The notes beneath the pieces are model-generated. The model made no database searches. It was not told the DNA's origin and was given only the letters and a program-made list of their open reading frames with translations. Below, one piece after another: positions 1 to 10,448 of a DNA stretch of 64,000 nucleotides. The first letter of the stretch is position 1; each line of letters opens with the position of its first letter. Where the stretch lies: the NCBI GenBank assembly GCA_028571685.1, contig CM053142.1, forward strand, positions 198,640,796-198,704,795. The letters are read 5' to 3'. Source of the stretch: Heterohyrax brucei. Its lineage: Eukaryota > Chordata > Mammalia > Hyracoidea > Procaviidae. Both the position numbers and the translations under genes were made by a program.

Positions 1-282
1 GATCTACAAAACAGATGAAGAAAACTACAAGTAAATCCATTTTGGACTGGACTGAACGGATTCCTTCCCTATCTCCTCCCCATCCTCGGCCCCCTTCTCA
101 GTTTGATGTTAATTCTGTCTTTTGGCCCTTGGGCCTTCAAAAGACTTACAAGCCTTATCAAACAGCAGATAGACTCCGCTTTAGCTAAACCTATCCAGGT
201 TCACTATCATCGCCTGGCAGTTGATGAAGAATATGCCACCAATAACGGATACTCCGACTTCCTTCCTCAGGGAACAGCATGA
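1..282 (+). pseudogene. Endogenous retrovirus env (transmembrane subunit) 3' remnant
   Basis: Frame 1 is open from about base 19 to a tga at 280-282, with an in-frame tga at 16-18. The translation has a long hydrophobic, Leu/Pro/Gly-rich stretch followed by a basic, polar tail, as in the membrane anchor and cytoplasmic tail of a gammaretrovirus-like (class I) envelope protein. A polypurine tract and an LTR follow on the same strand, as expected at the 3' end of a provirus. The upstream part lies outside the window. The in-frame stop and lack of the ectodomain here make this a decayed relic. The family assignment rests on layout and hydropathy, not on a search. Confidence 0.6.
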
Positions 283-568
283 GAAGTAGAGGCATGCTCA
301 CCTCCTCACCAGTGTGCAAGAGAGGTATGGGCATCGGGAGAAGTGTGAAGCAAAGCACTGCAAGGGAAAGTTATCATAAACTCCTCTACCTTTCCCTGGG
401 GCACACCTGGCTTGCATAGAGGTTGGTATCTATCATAAAATCAAGGCGGCTCTACCTCTCCTCCCCAAAAGATACCAAGAGCCAAAAATTACTTGGAGGA
501 GCCGTGGTCAATACCCCCTCTGCCGATTAAAGCCCACCTCCCAACAAACAAAACAAAAAGGGAGAATA
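283..568 (+). other. ERV 3' untranslated segment ending in polypurine tract
   Basis: About 285 bases lie between the env stop and the LTR. No gene is seen. The segment ends in a purine-rich run at about 555-567 (aaaaagggagaa), immediately before a tg that starts the LTR. This is the usual plus-strand priming site of a retrovirus. Confidence 0.55.
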
Positions 569-1082
569 TGTCAGGGGCCATGAGGAAGCCTCAGGCCCCT
601 AACAAACAGGAAGTCTGGATAGTCCCTCAGAACGCACGCGCGCGTTCTCAAACCACCCCCCGCGTCACTGCCTAACGTCAACTGTACAGGCATACTGTCT
701 GCCCAATCATAGAATGCCAACTGTCTCATACCAGCTGTTTTAGTCAGCTAGGGCTGCTCTAACAGAAATACCACAGAGTGGATGGCTTTAACAAAGAAAG
801 ATTTATTCTTACACAGTCCGGTAGGTTGCAAGTCCAAGATACTGGGAACCATATCCCAGCCACGTGGCTGCACACATTTTTGGGGGGACACAATTCAAAC
901 CATGACACCAGCTATCTTCCGATCCTAAGCCTTTCCCCTCCCCAACTTCTATATATATTACTCTGCTACAATAAAACCTCGAGGCTTGATCAGAATTTTG
1001 TCTTGCCTCCATTTCTTCGCATCCCTTGCTCCACTTTCATTTTCACAGGCTCCCCCTCGTCCCACCGTTGATTCTGACTCAC
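569..1082 (+). mobile_element. Class I ERV 3' LTR, split by a MaLR LTR
   Basis: The LTR starts tgtcagggg right after the polypurine tract. It carries a polyadenylation signal (aataaa, about 971-976) followed by a pyrimidine-rich R/U5-like segment. It ends near gattctgactca at about 1082. A 172-bp MaLR LTR (736-907) interrupts it, so the true LTR is 569-735 plus 913-1082. The exact 3' end is uncertain by a few bases. Confidence 0.55.
736..907 (-). mobile_element. MaLR-type solo LTR, internally deleted
   Basis: The element runs from tgttttagtc to accatgaca and is flanked by an exact 5-bp duplication, ccagc (731-735 and 908-912). It is nearly identical at both ends to the 501-bp LTR at 10449-10949 but lacks about 329 internal bases. 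The deletion joins at a tcca shared by both breakpoints. It sits inside the ERV LTR and is therefore younger than it. Confidence 0.75.
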
Positions 1083-1084
1083 AA

Positions 1085-1590
1085 CAAGAGATCACCTCAA
1101 GGTGCAATACAGGCTTACCCACTTGGATATAAAGAAAAGTGAAGCCAGCAGAGAGCTGGGGACCTCACATCAGCAAGAAGCAGTGCCAGGAACAGTGCGA
1201 GTTCTTTGGAAAAGACTGGGGTCCCTGCACCTCAGAAACTCCCGGTCCAGAAGGAAGGGGGGTGGGTGGAGAGGAGGGGATAGGAGACTGTTGGGAGGAT
1301 AGGACACGTATGGAGCAGAGAGGAGGGGTATGCTGTCACGGGGCAGGGAGAGCAGTGGGAGCTGCGTATAGGTGACCATGCAAATTTATATGGGAATGTA
1401 CATTTTCATTCAATCATAAAAAAAAAGGATCATCCCCCAGAGCCATCAGAGAAAGCCTTCTCCTGGAGCTGACTGCCTGAATGTGGATGTTTAGCCTACT
1501 GGAATATAACAACATAAAATTTCTCTTTTGAAAGCTGTCCACTTGTAGTATTTCTGTTAGAGTGGTACCAGATGACACAGACAGATGACG
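1085..1590 (+). mobile_element. MaLR-type LTR fragment, mostly forward, interrupted
   Basis: From about 1124 the sequence matches the forward 3' half of the MaLR LTR seen elsewhere in the window: agagagctggggacctcac, then a cttctcctggagctgactgcc segment, then tagtatttctgttagag and a cagatgaca end. The first ~30 bases (cacctcaaggtgcaatac) look like the same family in reverse orientation, so the 5' part is rearranged. A LINE-1 3' tail (1258-1430) splits it. Confidence 0.55.
1258..1430 (+). mobile_element. LINE-1-type 3' tail with poly(A)
   Basis: A G-rich stretch leads to cattttcattcaatcat and a run of nine A. This is the same 3' module that occurs in reverse at 7749, 16525 and 39785. The surrounding MaLR LTR continues on both sides, so this is a 5'-truncated retrotransposed copy. 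I assign it to LINE-1 because better-preserved copies here have L1-type target sites. Confidence 0.5.
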
Positions 1591-1740
1591 TCCCTTCCCA
1601 GGGCCTGGTCCCTCCTGATAACATGTCCAAAGTGCATGAGAGACAGTCTCACCGTCCCTGCTTCTAGGCAACCTTCCAGCTGTGCTTCTTCCGAGACGGA
1701 TCTGTTCTTCTTTTTGGAAGTCCATGGTGTCACAGGGCAT

Positions 1741-2404
1741 CTCTAAAGACTCTCAAGGGTCCTTGTCAGATCTGCAAGAAAGTTACCTGGAGAGACCTTG
1801 CTGGCCCATGAGAGGAATCTTTACAGGAAAAGGAAAGGACTTCTAAGTGGGGCAACCGCAGAATGTATGGCACTCCTGCAAGCGGTGCCACTGAGCAAGC
1901 TCAGGGTTGGGTTTTTACATAGCCTGTTTGTGTCTAGAGTAGAGCTGGAGACAGCAAATCAGTGATGGGGATCTCAAGTATTTCCTTTTTTGACAGGCCA
2001 TTGCTTGTCCCTTGGTTGTATGCACATGCTCACTTGGTGGTTCCTGTCACACGGGCTTCTGGGACTAGGAGCAGGATTGATAATGGGGTGCTGTGCATAT
2101 GCAGTTTCTTGCTCCCTTGGTTCAATTCCCTGGCCCTGACTGTAGCTCTCTGGTGTCCTAGCTGGAAGGACAGGTAAGGGTCAAAGTGGGATTTTCTGTG
2201 CTGTGCCCCAAGTCAGTTCTCTCTGGTTCCTTCTGAAAAATAACTTTGAGGAAGTTTATGCAATTGTTTGGGGACTTAATATTGCTCATTGATGGTTGTG
2301 GTCACGCTATTTACAGAGGCCCTCAGGCTCTCGGGAGTCACTCCCAGTCGTTCACTCAAAAGAGGTCCTGCATTTCTGTAGGGTTTCCAACGTACGTTTC
2401 CCAC
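1741..2404. other. Unclassified insert within the RTE copy
   Basis: About 660 bases separate two adjoining pieces of the RTE (its tccatggt... and attcaatattcttc segments). I recognise no family and see no coding region. It is probably an old interspersed repeat. Confidence 0.4.
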
Positions 2405-2809
2405 AGACTATCCTGCCTGCCTCAATGGCACATTCAATATTCTTCACCAACACCATACTTCAAAGGCATCAGTTCTCCTTTGGCTTGCCTTATTCATTGT
2501 CCAGCTTTTGCATGCATACGAGTGTGACCACAGCTTCCGTCAGGCACACCTCACTCCTCCAGGTGACATCTTTGCTATTTAACCACTTAAAGAGATCTTT
2601 TGCAGCAGATTTGCCCAACACAGTGTGTTGGCTTCTTGACTACTACTTCTGTAGGTGTTGACCGTGGATCCCAGTAAAGAGAAATCTTCAACAGCATCAA
2701 CCTTTTCTTCATTTTATCGTGATGTTGCTTGCTGGTCCCGTTGCGAGGATTTTTGTTTTCTCTATGTGAAGGTGTAGCCCATACTGAAGGTCTTTGATCT
2801 TCATCAGTG

Positions 2810-3337
2810 TGAGAAATGAATGTCAAAATGGCCCATCTTCAGAACAGAGGCTCAGGTAAGAAGTTACTAGCTAACCTAAAGAGAAAGGGAGAGGGAAAGG
2901 GAGAGAAGAAAACCTGTTGGGAAAGCAGGAGATAAACCTCAGAAAGGAATGGAACGTTAAAACTTAGGTGGTGTCTGGGAGGGACTCTTCTCATAGTACT
3001 CAGCCAGTGAGGAACCGGGGGAGGGCCTCTTGAGCTAGAGTGTGAGAATGGCTTGTGAGGACCTGCAGCGTGCCACCTCTGTCCGGCCTCCTTGTGGGCT
3101 CGGGCTGATTTTGCCCAATTGTTCAATATAACCTCGCTCCCACTGACTGAATTTAAATTGGATTTCTTGAGCGTTCGTCGGGAAAAGACTGTGGTAACTA
3201 CCTATTGGTGACCTCATAAGGGACAAGGCAACCTGCCTCGGTCATCAGTCCGAGTCCTAACTGGGTGTTTAAGCCAGCCCCCTGCTTGCCAAGAGAGACC
3301 AAAGCAGCATCCAGGGTGCCAACAACGTTTCTCACAC
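2810..3337 (+). mobile_element. LTR-like element inserted in RTE, 6-bp duplication
   Basis: It is flanked by exact tcagtg copies (2804-2809 and 3338-3343), and the RTE reads through once the insert is removed. The ends are short inverted repeats (tgagaaa and tttctca). Inside is a retroviral R/U5-like stretch (aatataacctcgctcccac, then cttgagcgttcgtcggga), which suggests a class I ERV LTR on the + strand. The terminal ca is followed by one extra c. A DNA-transposon origin is not excluded. Confidence 0.5.
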
Positions 3338-3710
3338 TCAGTGAGTGCATCAAGTCCTATTCATTTGCAGCAACCAAGGTTGTATCACCCGCGTATTACA
3401 GGTTGTTGATGAGTCTTCCTCTGATCCTGATTGTGTTCTTCTTTGTACAGTCCAGCTTCTTGAATTGTTTGCTCAGCATACACACCCAATGAATGTACTG
3501 GAAGTACACAACCCTGATGCACACCCTTCCTGACTTTAAGCCACACAGTATCCCACTGTTTTATTCTAATGACTGACTCTTGGTCTATGTACAGACTCCA
3601 CCTAAGTGCAATTAAGTATGGAATTCTTCACAGTATTATGTATAATTTGTTGTGTTTCACACAGTCAAATGCCTTAGCATAGCCAGTAAAACACAAGTAA
3701 ACATCTTTTT

Positions 3711-4533
3711 GGAAATCCTGGTGACACATGGTTAAGAGCTATGGCTGCTAATTAAAAGGTCAGCAATTCAATCAATTGGTCCCAACCCACGTGGAACAGA
3801 TGACAACTGAGACTATCAAGGACATGAGGCAAAACGAGCCCAGGAGACAGAAGGACCCATATGACTGGGAGACAACATCAGCGTGAGATCGCCAGAACCA
3901 TATGGTGCCTGGCTTTCACCAGAGATAGCCTTCACAGGGGACACAATGTACCGTCCCCGACGTAGCCTGAGAAAAAGAGGTGCGCAGGTCAAGAACTCTA
4001 TTAAAAGACCAGACTTGATGGTTTGACACCCTCAAGAGTCTCCTGAGGACAGAAGTCCCCTAGACTTGCTGCTAGCCCACAGCCAAAACCAGTGCTGAAG
4101 CGAAAGCTTCAGACCAAGAGTGGACTGGACTTGGGGACACAGAGTGGTGCAGGTGCTGTGTGTACCTTATGGTTTAATGTGCGCGTGTGGCTGTCCTACC
4201 AGTTTCTTTTTAGAGGGGAGAGGACAGGGTGGAGAGGAGGGGACAAGTGCTGATTGAGTGGATACTGGCAGCAAAGAGCGTAAAGGAGTGTGCTGTCACA
4301 GGGTGAGGAGAGTAGAGTTGCAGAGAGGTGGGTGTGGAAAATGGACTTGGGTTGTAAATTTTCACATAATCATCATAATAAAAAAGAATTAAAATTAAAG
4401 TCAAAAGAGAAAACGGTCAGCAGTTCAAACCTACCAGGTGCTGTTTGTAAACGCCTTGGGGCCACCTCCCTCTGTCCTGTAGGGTTGTTGTGAGTCAGAA
4501 TCCACTTGACAGCAATGAGTTTGGTTTTGTGGT
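3711..4533 (+). mobile_element. AfroSINE, split by an L1 3' tail
   Basis: The tRNA-related head (ggaaatcctggtgacac, ggttaagagct) is at 3711-3773 and the body and tail (gtgagtcagaatccacttga, then agtttggttttg) at 4410-4533. Host RTE sequence taaacatct is duplicated at 3698-3706 and 4534-4542. Removing the insert restores the RTE, so the SINE is younger than the RTE and older than the L1 tail inside it. Confidence 0.85.
3774..4409 (+). mobile_element. LINE-1-type 3' end inserted in the AfroSINE
   Basis: It is bounded by a diverged ~20-bp duplication of SINE sequence starting aaaaggtcagcaattc (3754-3773) and aaaacggtcagcagttc (4410-4429). The left copy is preceded by att, giving a TT/AAAA cleavage site typical of the LINE-1 endonuclease. 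It ends A-rich (ataataaaaaagaatt). The 3' terminal module is shared with 1258-1430. Nothing codes. Confidence 0.65.
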
Positions 4534-4804
4534 TAAACATCTGTCGGTTGTTTTCTGCTTTCAGCCAGGATCCATCCGACATCAGCAATGAGATCCCTGG
4601 TTCTACATCTTCTTCTGCATCTGGGTGGAATTTCTGGAAGTTTCCTGTCAGTGTACTCTTCAACCATTTTTGAATTCAGCAAATTTTGTGCGGTATTAAT
4701 GATATTGTTTGGTAATTTCTACATTCTGTTGAATCACCTTTGTTTGACGTAGGCACAAATATGGATTTCTTCCACTCGTTTGGCCAGGTAGCTGTCTTCC
4801 AAAT

Positions 4805-5314
4805 TGTCTTGCTTATCTAGTGTTGCTATAACAGAAATACCACAAGTAGAAGGCTTTAAAAACAGAAATTTATTTTCTCACAGAAAAGCAGCCTGACAGT
4901 CCAAGTTTGGGGCATCAGCTCCAGGGGAAGTCTTTCCCCGTTGGCTCTGGAAGAAGGTCCTTATTGTCAGTCTTCCCCTGGACTGGGAGCTTCTGAGATA
5001 CACGGACCCCAGGTCCAAAGGATGTACCCTGCTCCTGGCACTGCTTCTTTCCAGATGGTGTGAGGTCCCCAACTCTCTGCTTGTTTCCTTTTCATTTATA
5101 TCCTAAGAGGTTGCCTCAAGGCACAATACAATCTTACACACTAGTCCTGCCTCACCTACACAACTACCGCCCATCCTCCCTCATTAACATCACAGAGGCA
5201 GAATTTACAACGTATAGGAACATCACACACTACTGAGAATTATGTCCTAGCCAAGTGGCCACACACACATTTTGGGTGCGGGGAGGAGGGGAGGATGTAA
5301 TTCAACCGATGACA
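4805..5314 (-). mobile_element. MaLR-type solo LTR
   Basis: It runs from tgtcttgctt to aaccgatgaca with an exact 5-bp duplication, caaat (4800-4804 and 5315-5319). It is inserted in the RTE, whose sequence continues on both sides. Confidence 0.85.
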
Positions 5315-5989
5315 CAAATTTGTTGGCAAAGATGAGTGAGAGCTTCCGGAGCAGCATCGATTTGTTGAAACATCTCGGCTGGTATCCGTCAGTTCCTGGA
5401 GACTTTTTTGCTAATGCCTTCAGTGCAGCTGGGACTTCTCCAGTACCAGTGGTTTTTGGTCATGTGCCACCTTCTGAAATGGTTGAATGTTGACCACTTC
5501 TTTTCGGCACAGGAACTCTGTTCATTCCCGCCTTGTTATCTTCATGCTTCCTGCATCATTCAATATTTTACCCATGAAGGTTTCAGTACTGCAGGTCAAG
5601 GCCTGAACTTGTTTTTTAGTTCTTTCAGCTTGAGAATTGCTGAATGTGTTCTTCCCTTTTGGTTTTCTAACTCCAGGTTTTTTTTCATATGTCATTGCAA
5701 TAGTTCACTTTGAGTTTGTTCTCTAGCTGCTCTTTGAAATCTTCTATTCAGCTGCTTATTGTGATCATTTCTTTTGTCTGTTTTAGCTGTTCTGCACTCG
5801 GGAGCCGTTCCGAAGTCTTCCGCAATCCATTTTGGTCTTTTCATTTCGGTCTTTGTATTGATCTTTTGCTTTCCTCATCTGTGACATTGCTGCTGTCACC
5901 TCGCAGCTTGTCCGGCCTTTGGTCATCAGCGTTTGATGTGTCAGATCTATTCTTGCGATGGTCTCTAAATTCAGGTGGGACCTACGAGG

Positions 5990-6470
5990 TCTGGGAGACA
6001 GTGGCCAATTAATTACCCCCCTTAGGTTACATTTCTAGGGGTTTTTATAGCCAGAATTCAAAGGGGAGGGGGCTTGTCATAGAACAATAGTCAGGAGTCA
6101 CAAGATTTCATTACATCATAAGGTTTCATTACATCTGCTACACAGTGTGCGTTGTCTAGAAGTTTGTTCAGGAAAATCAAATAGAGTAGACAAAGTTTGT
6201 CACAGGATAATCAATCAGAGCCGACTCAAATGTTTGTCACAGAATGATTGCACAGAGCAGACTATCTCAAGTTTGTCACAGGATAAGCCAGCAGAGTAAA
6301 CCATTCAAAAATTTTGACCTCTCCCTGAGGTCTCAATACTCTACATCTTTAGAGACAGGACAAAGAGATAGGGAGAGGAATGTAGACCTGTTTGTCCGGT
6401 TTACAGAATGCGGCCTAATAACCTAAGGGACCTTTGTCAGGCCCTCCCATCCACCATCAATACAGCAACA
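5990..6470. mobile_element. ERV LTR-like insert in RTE
   Basis: The RTE stops at about 5985 and resumes near 6655. The intervening 5990-6470 segment has no coding potential and contains four short tandem repeats of the kind found in retroviral U3 regions. I cannot place its ends or family. Confidence 0.35.
6162..6309 (+). repeat. Four tandem units of 33-39 bp
   Basis: Units start with gtttgt at 6162, 6195, 6232 and 6271. Each continues with a cacaggataatca-like core and an agag-agac motif. The unit length drifts (33, 37, 39). They resemble a repeated enhancer block of an LTR. Confidence 0.65.
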
Positions 6471-6650
6471 GCTCCGATGGCCATTCCAGAGAGAGTTCCA
6501 AATGGCTTTGAAGGGTGGACTAGGCGTTGGAGTCAGGGCAGTTTCTCAAGGGGAGGACTTTGAAGGTGACCGCAGTGATACTCAGCAATAAGGTGGGTAG
6601 CACTTTTTCTAGGCTGAGTTTGCAAACTTAATTGGCAGGTCTCATGCTTA
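6470..6650 (+). pseudogene. Mariner transposase 3' remnant
   Basis: Starting at atggccattccagagagag, the frame resembles the C-terminal end of a mariner transposase, then breaks. It ends in mariner-type terminal sequence (tttttctaggctgagtttgc). The same segment occurs in reverse at 31386-31752. It is inactive: only the last part is present and it has stops. Confidence 0.6.
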
Positions 6651-7465
6651 AGGTCCTGCTTCGGCTCTCATACTTATTTTCATCTTCTTCAGCTGCAATT
6701 TGAATTTGCGTATGAGTGATCAGTGGTCTGTTTTGCAGCAGACCCCAGGCTTTGCTGTGGCTGACAGTGAGCTTCTCCATTGTCTCTTTGCACACACATT
6801 CCCCATCCATCCCATCTGGGAGGTCCATGTGGACAATCATTGTCTACGTAGCTGATAAAAGGTATTTGCAATGAACAAGTCACTAGTCTTTAAAGACCCT
6901 ACAGTGAGACCTCCTGCTTTGTTTCCGTCACCAAGATGGCGTTTCCCAACTGATTGTTCCTTGTTCCCAGCCTTACCATTCCAATCATTAGTAACTACCA
7001 ATGCACCTTGGTTGCATGTTTGAGCAATCAGGCTGCAGAAATTGCTAAAAATCTTCAATTTCTTCATCTTTAGTATGAGTTTCTGGTGTGTAAATTTCAA
7101 AAATAACCATATTAACTGCTCTGCCTTCTAGGTGTATGCATATTACCCTATCACTGACATAGCTGCATTCCAGAATAAGTCCTAAAACATTCTTTCTGAT
7201 AATGGAAGTGATGCAATTCTTCTCCAAGTGTGGTCATTCCTAACATAGTAGACCCTATGATTGTCAGTTCACAATGGCCAGTGTGTCCATGTCAGCTCAC
7301 CAGTGCCTGTGACACTGATCTTTAGCATAGTGTTCCATTTTCTGTAATTCTTACTTTTCTGAATTCAGTTACTAATGAATCTTTGTAGCTGATTATTCTC
7401 ATTTTTGGTTGTGCCACCTCAGCAAACGAAGGTCCTGGAATTTGGACTGCATCCATGTCATTAAG

Positions 7466-7614
7466 GTGAAATAGCGGTTAGATGATCAGGCTACTGACCT
7501 AAGTGTTGGGAGCTGGAGCTGCCAGCTGTCCCTGGGGGACGCTGGGGCCACCACACTCTGTGCTGCACAGTCAGGCTGAGTCGGACTGGACTCTGTGGTG
7601 GCAGGCTTGGTTGC
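7466..7614 (+). mobile_element. Highly diverged AfroSINE
   Basis: It has a tRNA-like head (aatagcggttagatgatcagg) and a tail resembling tgagtcggactggactctg, inserted between two RTE endonuclease-region pieces. Divergence is high, so the ends are approximate. Confidence 0.45.
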
Positions 7615-7748
7615 GATTTTTCAGCTCTGAGGAAGGCAGCTCTTCCTCAGTTGTGTTCTGAAGGCCTTCCAAGCTGAGGGCCTCACCTTTCAGCACTGTA
7701 TCGGACAATGTTCTGCTGCCAGTCATCAAGTTTTCACAGGACAATTTT

Positions 7749-8840
7749 TGTATTTGTGATTGAGTGAAAATTGTACAATCCAGGTGAAATTTATATGTCT
7801 GCCTATCTGCAGCACCTTCTGCTCTCCTTGACTGGTGACAGCACACCCCTCCTTTCCATTCTATACATGTCATATCCTCTTAATTATCTCCCGTCCCTCC
7901 TTTCCACTCCCCTCTAATAAGAGGCCAGTAGGACATCCTATAGATGCTTAGAACCACAAAGTGCACACACAATATGGTCACTCTGCATCCCTGAGTCCAA
8001 TCCATTCCCGTCTGAGGAGTTGACCTCAGTAATGATTTATGAACAGGTGCAGCATCAGGTCTAGGGGCCACGCTCCCACAGAAACCTGTCATGGATCGAA
8101 TTGTGTCCCCTCAAAACTATGTGTAGCCATGTGGCTGGGCCATGATTCCCAGTATCTTGTGACTGTCCTCCATTTTGTGGTTTACCTATGCTGTACGTTA
8201 AAGGATTAGGGTGGGCCTGTAAATCCCTTTATAAGATTACCTCCCTGCTTCACTGTAAAGGGAGTTTCCCTGGAGTATGGCTTGCCCCACCCTTAATCCT
8301 TTCATTCTATGAGAGATGAAAGGACAGAGAAGCTGGCTGAGAATTGGGAACCTCGCACCATCAAGAAAGCAGCACCGGGAGAAGAGCGCATCCTTCAGAC
8401 CGGAGGTTCCTGCGCCAAGACGCTCCCTGGACAAAGACTGATGCAATCCCGGACTTTCCTCCAGTGCCGGCAAGGGGGAAAGCCTTCCCTGGAGCGGATA
8501 CCCTGAATATGGACTTGCGGCCTACCAGACTATTGCAGAATAAACCTTCCTTTGTTAAAGCCACCCACTCTGTGGTATTTCTGCTAGAGCAGCCCTAGCT
8601 GACTCAAACAAACCCCTAGGCCTTTGGACCATCAGTTGCGTTCTTTTAGTGAAGTTCTCAGGGTGCACTCCTTTTTTTTCTCATGTTGCCACTGGAACTC
8701 AACATTGTGAGCCCCATCACAGTTGTCATTGGTGCTGGTTGGGTTCCATCTGGTTCTTCTGGTCATAGTCACCCATTCACATGGGTCTTTCTGTTTTCTG
8801 GCTTCTCTTTCCCGTGCCGTAGTCATCCTTGGTGATTATC
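7749..8840 (-). mobile_element. LINE-1-type 3' end in RTE, split by a MaLR LTR
   Basis: It begins at a T-rich tail and gtgattgagtgaaaat. The RTE flanks show a diverged ~19-bp duplication (gttttcacaggacaatttt near 7732-7750 and tgtttcactggacactttt at 8841-8859) ending in TTTT, as expected for an L1-endonuclease site with a minus-strand insert. The L1 part is 7749-8086 plus 8611-8840. Confidence 0.6.
8087..8610 (+). mobile_element. MaLR-type solo LTR
   Basis: It runs from tgtcatggatcgaattgtg to agctgactcaaaca. The flanks share aacc (8083-8086 and 8611-8614). It contains an aataaa-type signal near 8539 before the R/U5 part. It is of the same young subfamily as 736-907, 10449-10949 and 35898-36405. 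Confidence 0.8.
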
Positions 8841-8891
8841 TGTTTCACTGGACACTTTTCAAAGACATAGACCAGGTGGTTCTTCCTAGGC

Positions 8892-9364
8892 TTAGTCTGG
8901 AGGCCCTGCTGGAACCTGTCCACCACGGCTGACCCTGATGGTATTTGAAATATTGGTGGCACAGCTGGGTGCTACAGACCGCTGGGTGCTACTGGCCGCT
9001 GTGAACTGTAGGAGCTGGTGCTGGAGAAGCTGTCTGCAGGAGCAAGGTGCCTGGGAGCTGGGAAGCTTGAGGGTAGGAGCTGCCAAGTGGGATCCAGGCA
9101 CAAACCTTTCCTCGTGCAATTTCTCCCTAGTGCCCTCTACTGACACCGCTTGTCATAATGGCCGCTGGCAGAGGGGAAGTATTTGAGGTGCTCGGATCCA
9201 TTTTCAGGGAACAGGCAAAGAGACTGCTGGATCTGGAGCCGAGAGGAACTCACTCGGTGACTGACGGAGTGCATAGATATTTGAGTTTGTCTTTCTTTTT
9301 CCAACATTTTCCCACAGTTCATGCTGAAACATGAAACCTGAAAATTCTCATTTTAGAGACCTGA
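8892..9364. other. RTE 5' end, then unassigned sequence
   Basis: Up to about 9150 this is the 5' end of the reverse RTE (gctggaacctgtccaccac and following). From 9151 to 9364 I see no gene or recognised repeat. Confidence 0.5.
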
Positions 9365-9660
9365 TGTTGTGTTAGTGGCCAGTGAGTCAGTTCTGACCTG
9401 CAGTGACCTTATGTGTCACAGGAAGAGCCTGGTCCTGTGACATCTTTATGAGTGTGGCATGTTTGAGCCCATCCTTGTGGCTGTTGTGTGAGTGTGGCTC
9501 CATCTCATGGAGGGTTTCCTGCATTTCTGCTGATCTGCTACGACACACAGTGTCCTTTCCTAGCCATTGGTCTTTCCTGAGGATGGGTTCAAAGCACGCA
9601 ACATAAAATCTTGCCATCCTTGCTTCTAAAGAGAAATCTGGTTCTATTTCTTCTAAGACT
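9365..9660 (-). mobile_element. RTE LINE 3' end fragment
   Basis: Reverse-oriented RTE 3' sequence: gtcagttctgacctgcagtg, then ctttcctgaggatggg and cttgccatccttgcttcta. It is a separate, 5'-truncated copy. Confidence 0.6.
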
Positions 9661-9699
9661 GAAGGCGAGTGTGATTAACAATTCTGACACATGTCAAAT

Positions 9700-10417
9700 G
9701 GGTGCTGTGGAACAGCCTGGGGGACTGAGGAGAGCAGTACCAGGTGACCACCTGCTCAGCACCCCAGTGCAGTTAGGAAGCAGGATGGGAGGAAGGACCT
9801 CTGCATGACACACAAGGGGACTGACTGCCATTAATTCCTGTTCTGGCCGTAGAATGCCAGGTGCTCGGGTGCTCAGGAGATGCCTAGCTGCCCCCATGGG
9901 GTTAGTTTTCCACCAGATAAGCCAACCCTCCCCCCGAAGGGAACAGGAGCATAGTCCTCTTCCTGGGCCAAGAGAAGGAGAAAAGCTTTTAAGAAGATAG
10001 CACTTAAAATTCCAGAAGCCCAGATGCTCAGACGCCTCTCTCCGGCACCTGCTCCCCTCACAAAGTTTCTTGAGCTAAGACCAGCTTCTAAGGAACGAGG
10101 CACTTCTCTCCTGTAACATAATGTTAACTGCCTATCTTTTGCTTCTTTAAGTGTGGTGTGCCAATAGAAATGCAATATGAAAACCTGTATACCTGTAGAT
10201 GCCAACTAGAAAACTGTATAGAAATTCCTTTGTTTGCTTTCTTGAATAAATGTATACCTAAGAATGCTTGATGACGGAAACAGGTGTGTGGCCATTTGGG
10301 ATTTGAGTCCATCTGCTGCACCGCTGGGCTAATAAATTCCCTTCCTCTTTAGACAAAGTGGTGTCTGAGGTGTTTTCTGCTCTGCTGGCTGAACTTACCT
10401 TTTTCCTGCTACAAGGT
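9700..10417 (+). mobile_element. Probable ERV LTR
   Basis: A non-coding block of about 700 bp has an aataaa signal near 10330 (gctaataaattcccttcc) followed by a pyrimidine-rich segment ending cctgctaca at about 10417. That is the layout of an LTR R/U5 end. I could not find a convincing duplication or the 5' boundary. Confidence 0.35.
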
Positions 10418-10448
10418 GACCCCCTCTACCTAGTCTATGTTTTCAAGG

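Larger units (their letters stand above)
1585..9150 (-). mobile_element. RTE (BovB-like) LINE, one copy split by nested insertions
   Basis: The pieces are collinear with one reverse-oriented RTE LINE, 3' end first: 1585-1740, about 2405-2809, 3338-3706, 4534-4804, 5315-5985, about 6655-7465, about 7615-7748 and 8841-9150. They cover the 3' region, the reverse transcriptase, the linker and endonuclease regions and the 5' end. Every piece has many stops and indels, so nothing is translatable. The gaps are filled by an unclassified insert (1741-2404), an LTR-like element (2810-3337), an AfroSINE/L1 nest, a MaLR LTR, an ERV LTR-like block with mariner, a diverged AfroSINE, and an L1 3' end that itself carries a MaLR LTR. 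Matching duplications at several gaps support one original element. Confidence 0.75.

Noticed and set aside
3191-3220. A retroviral primer binding site after the LTR-like U5 at 3200 (ttggtgacctcataaggg)
   Set aside because: It starts tgg as a PBS should, but I cannot match it to a tRNA 3' end with confidence. The right flank duplication also places it inside the element, so it is not annotated.
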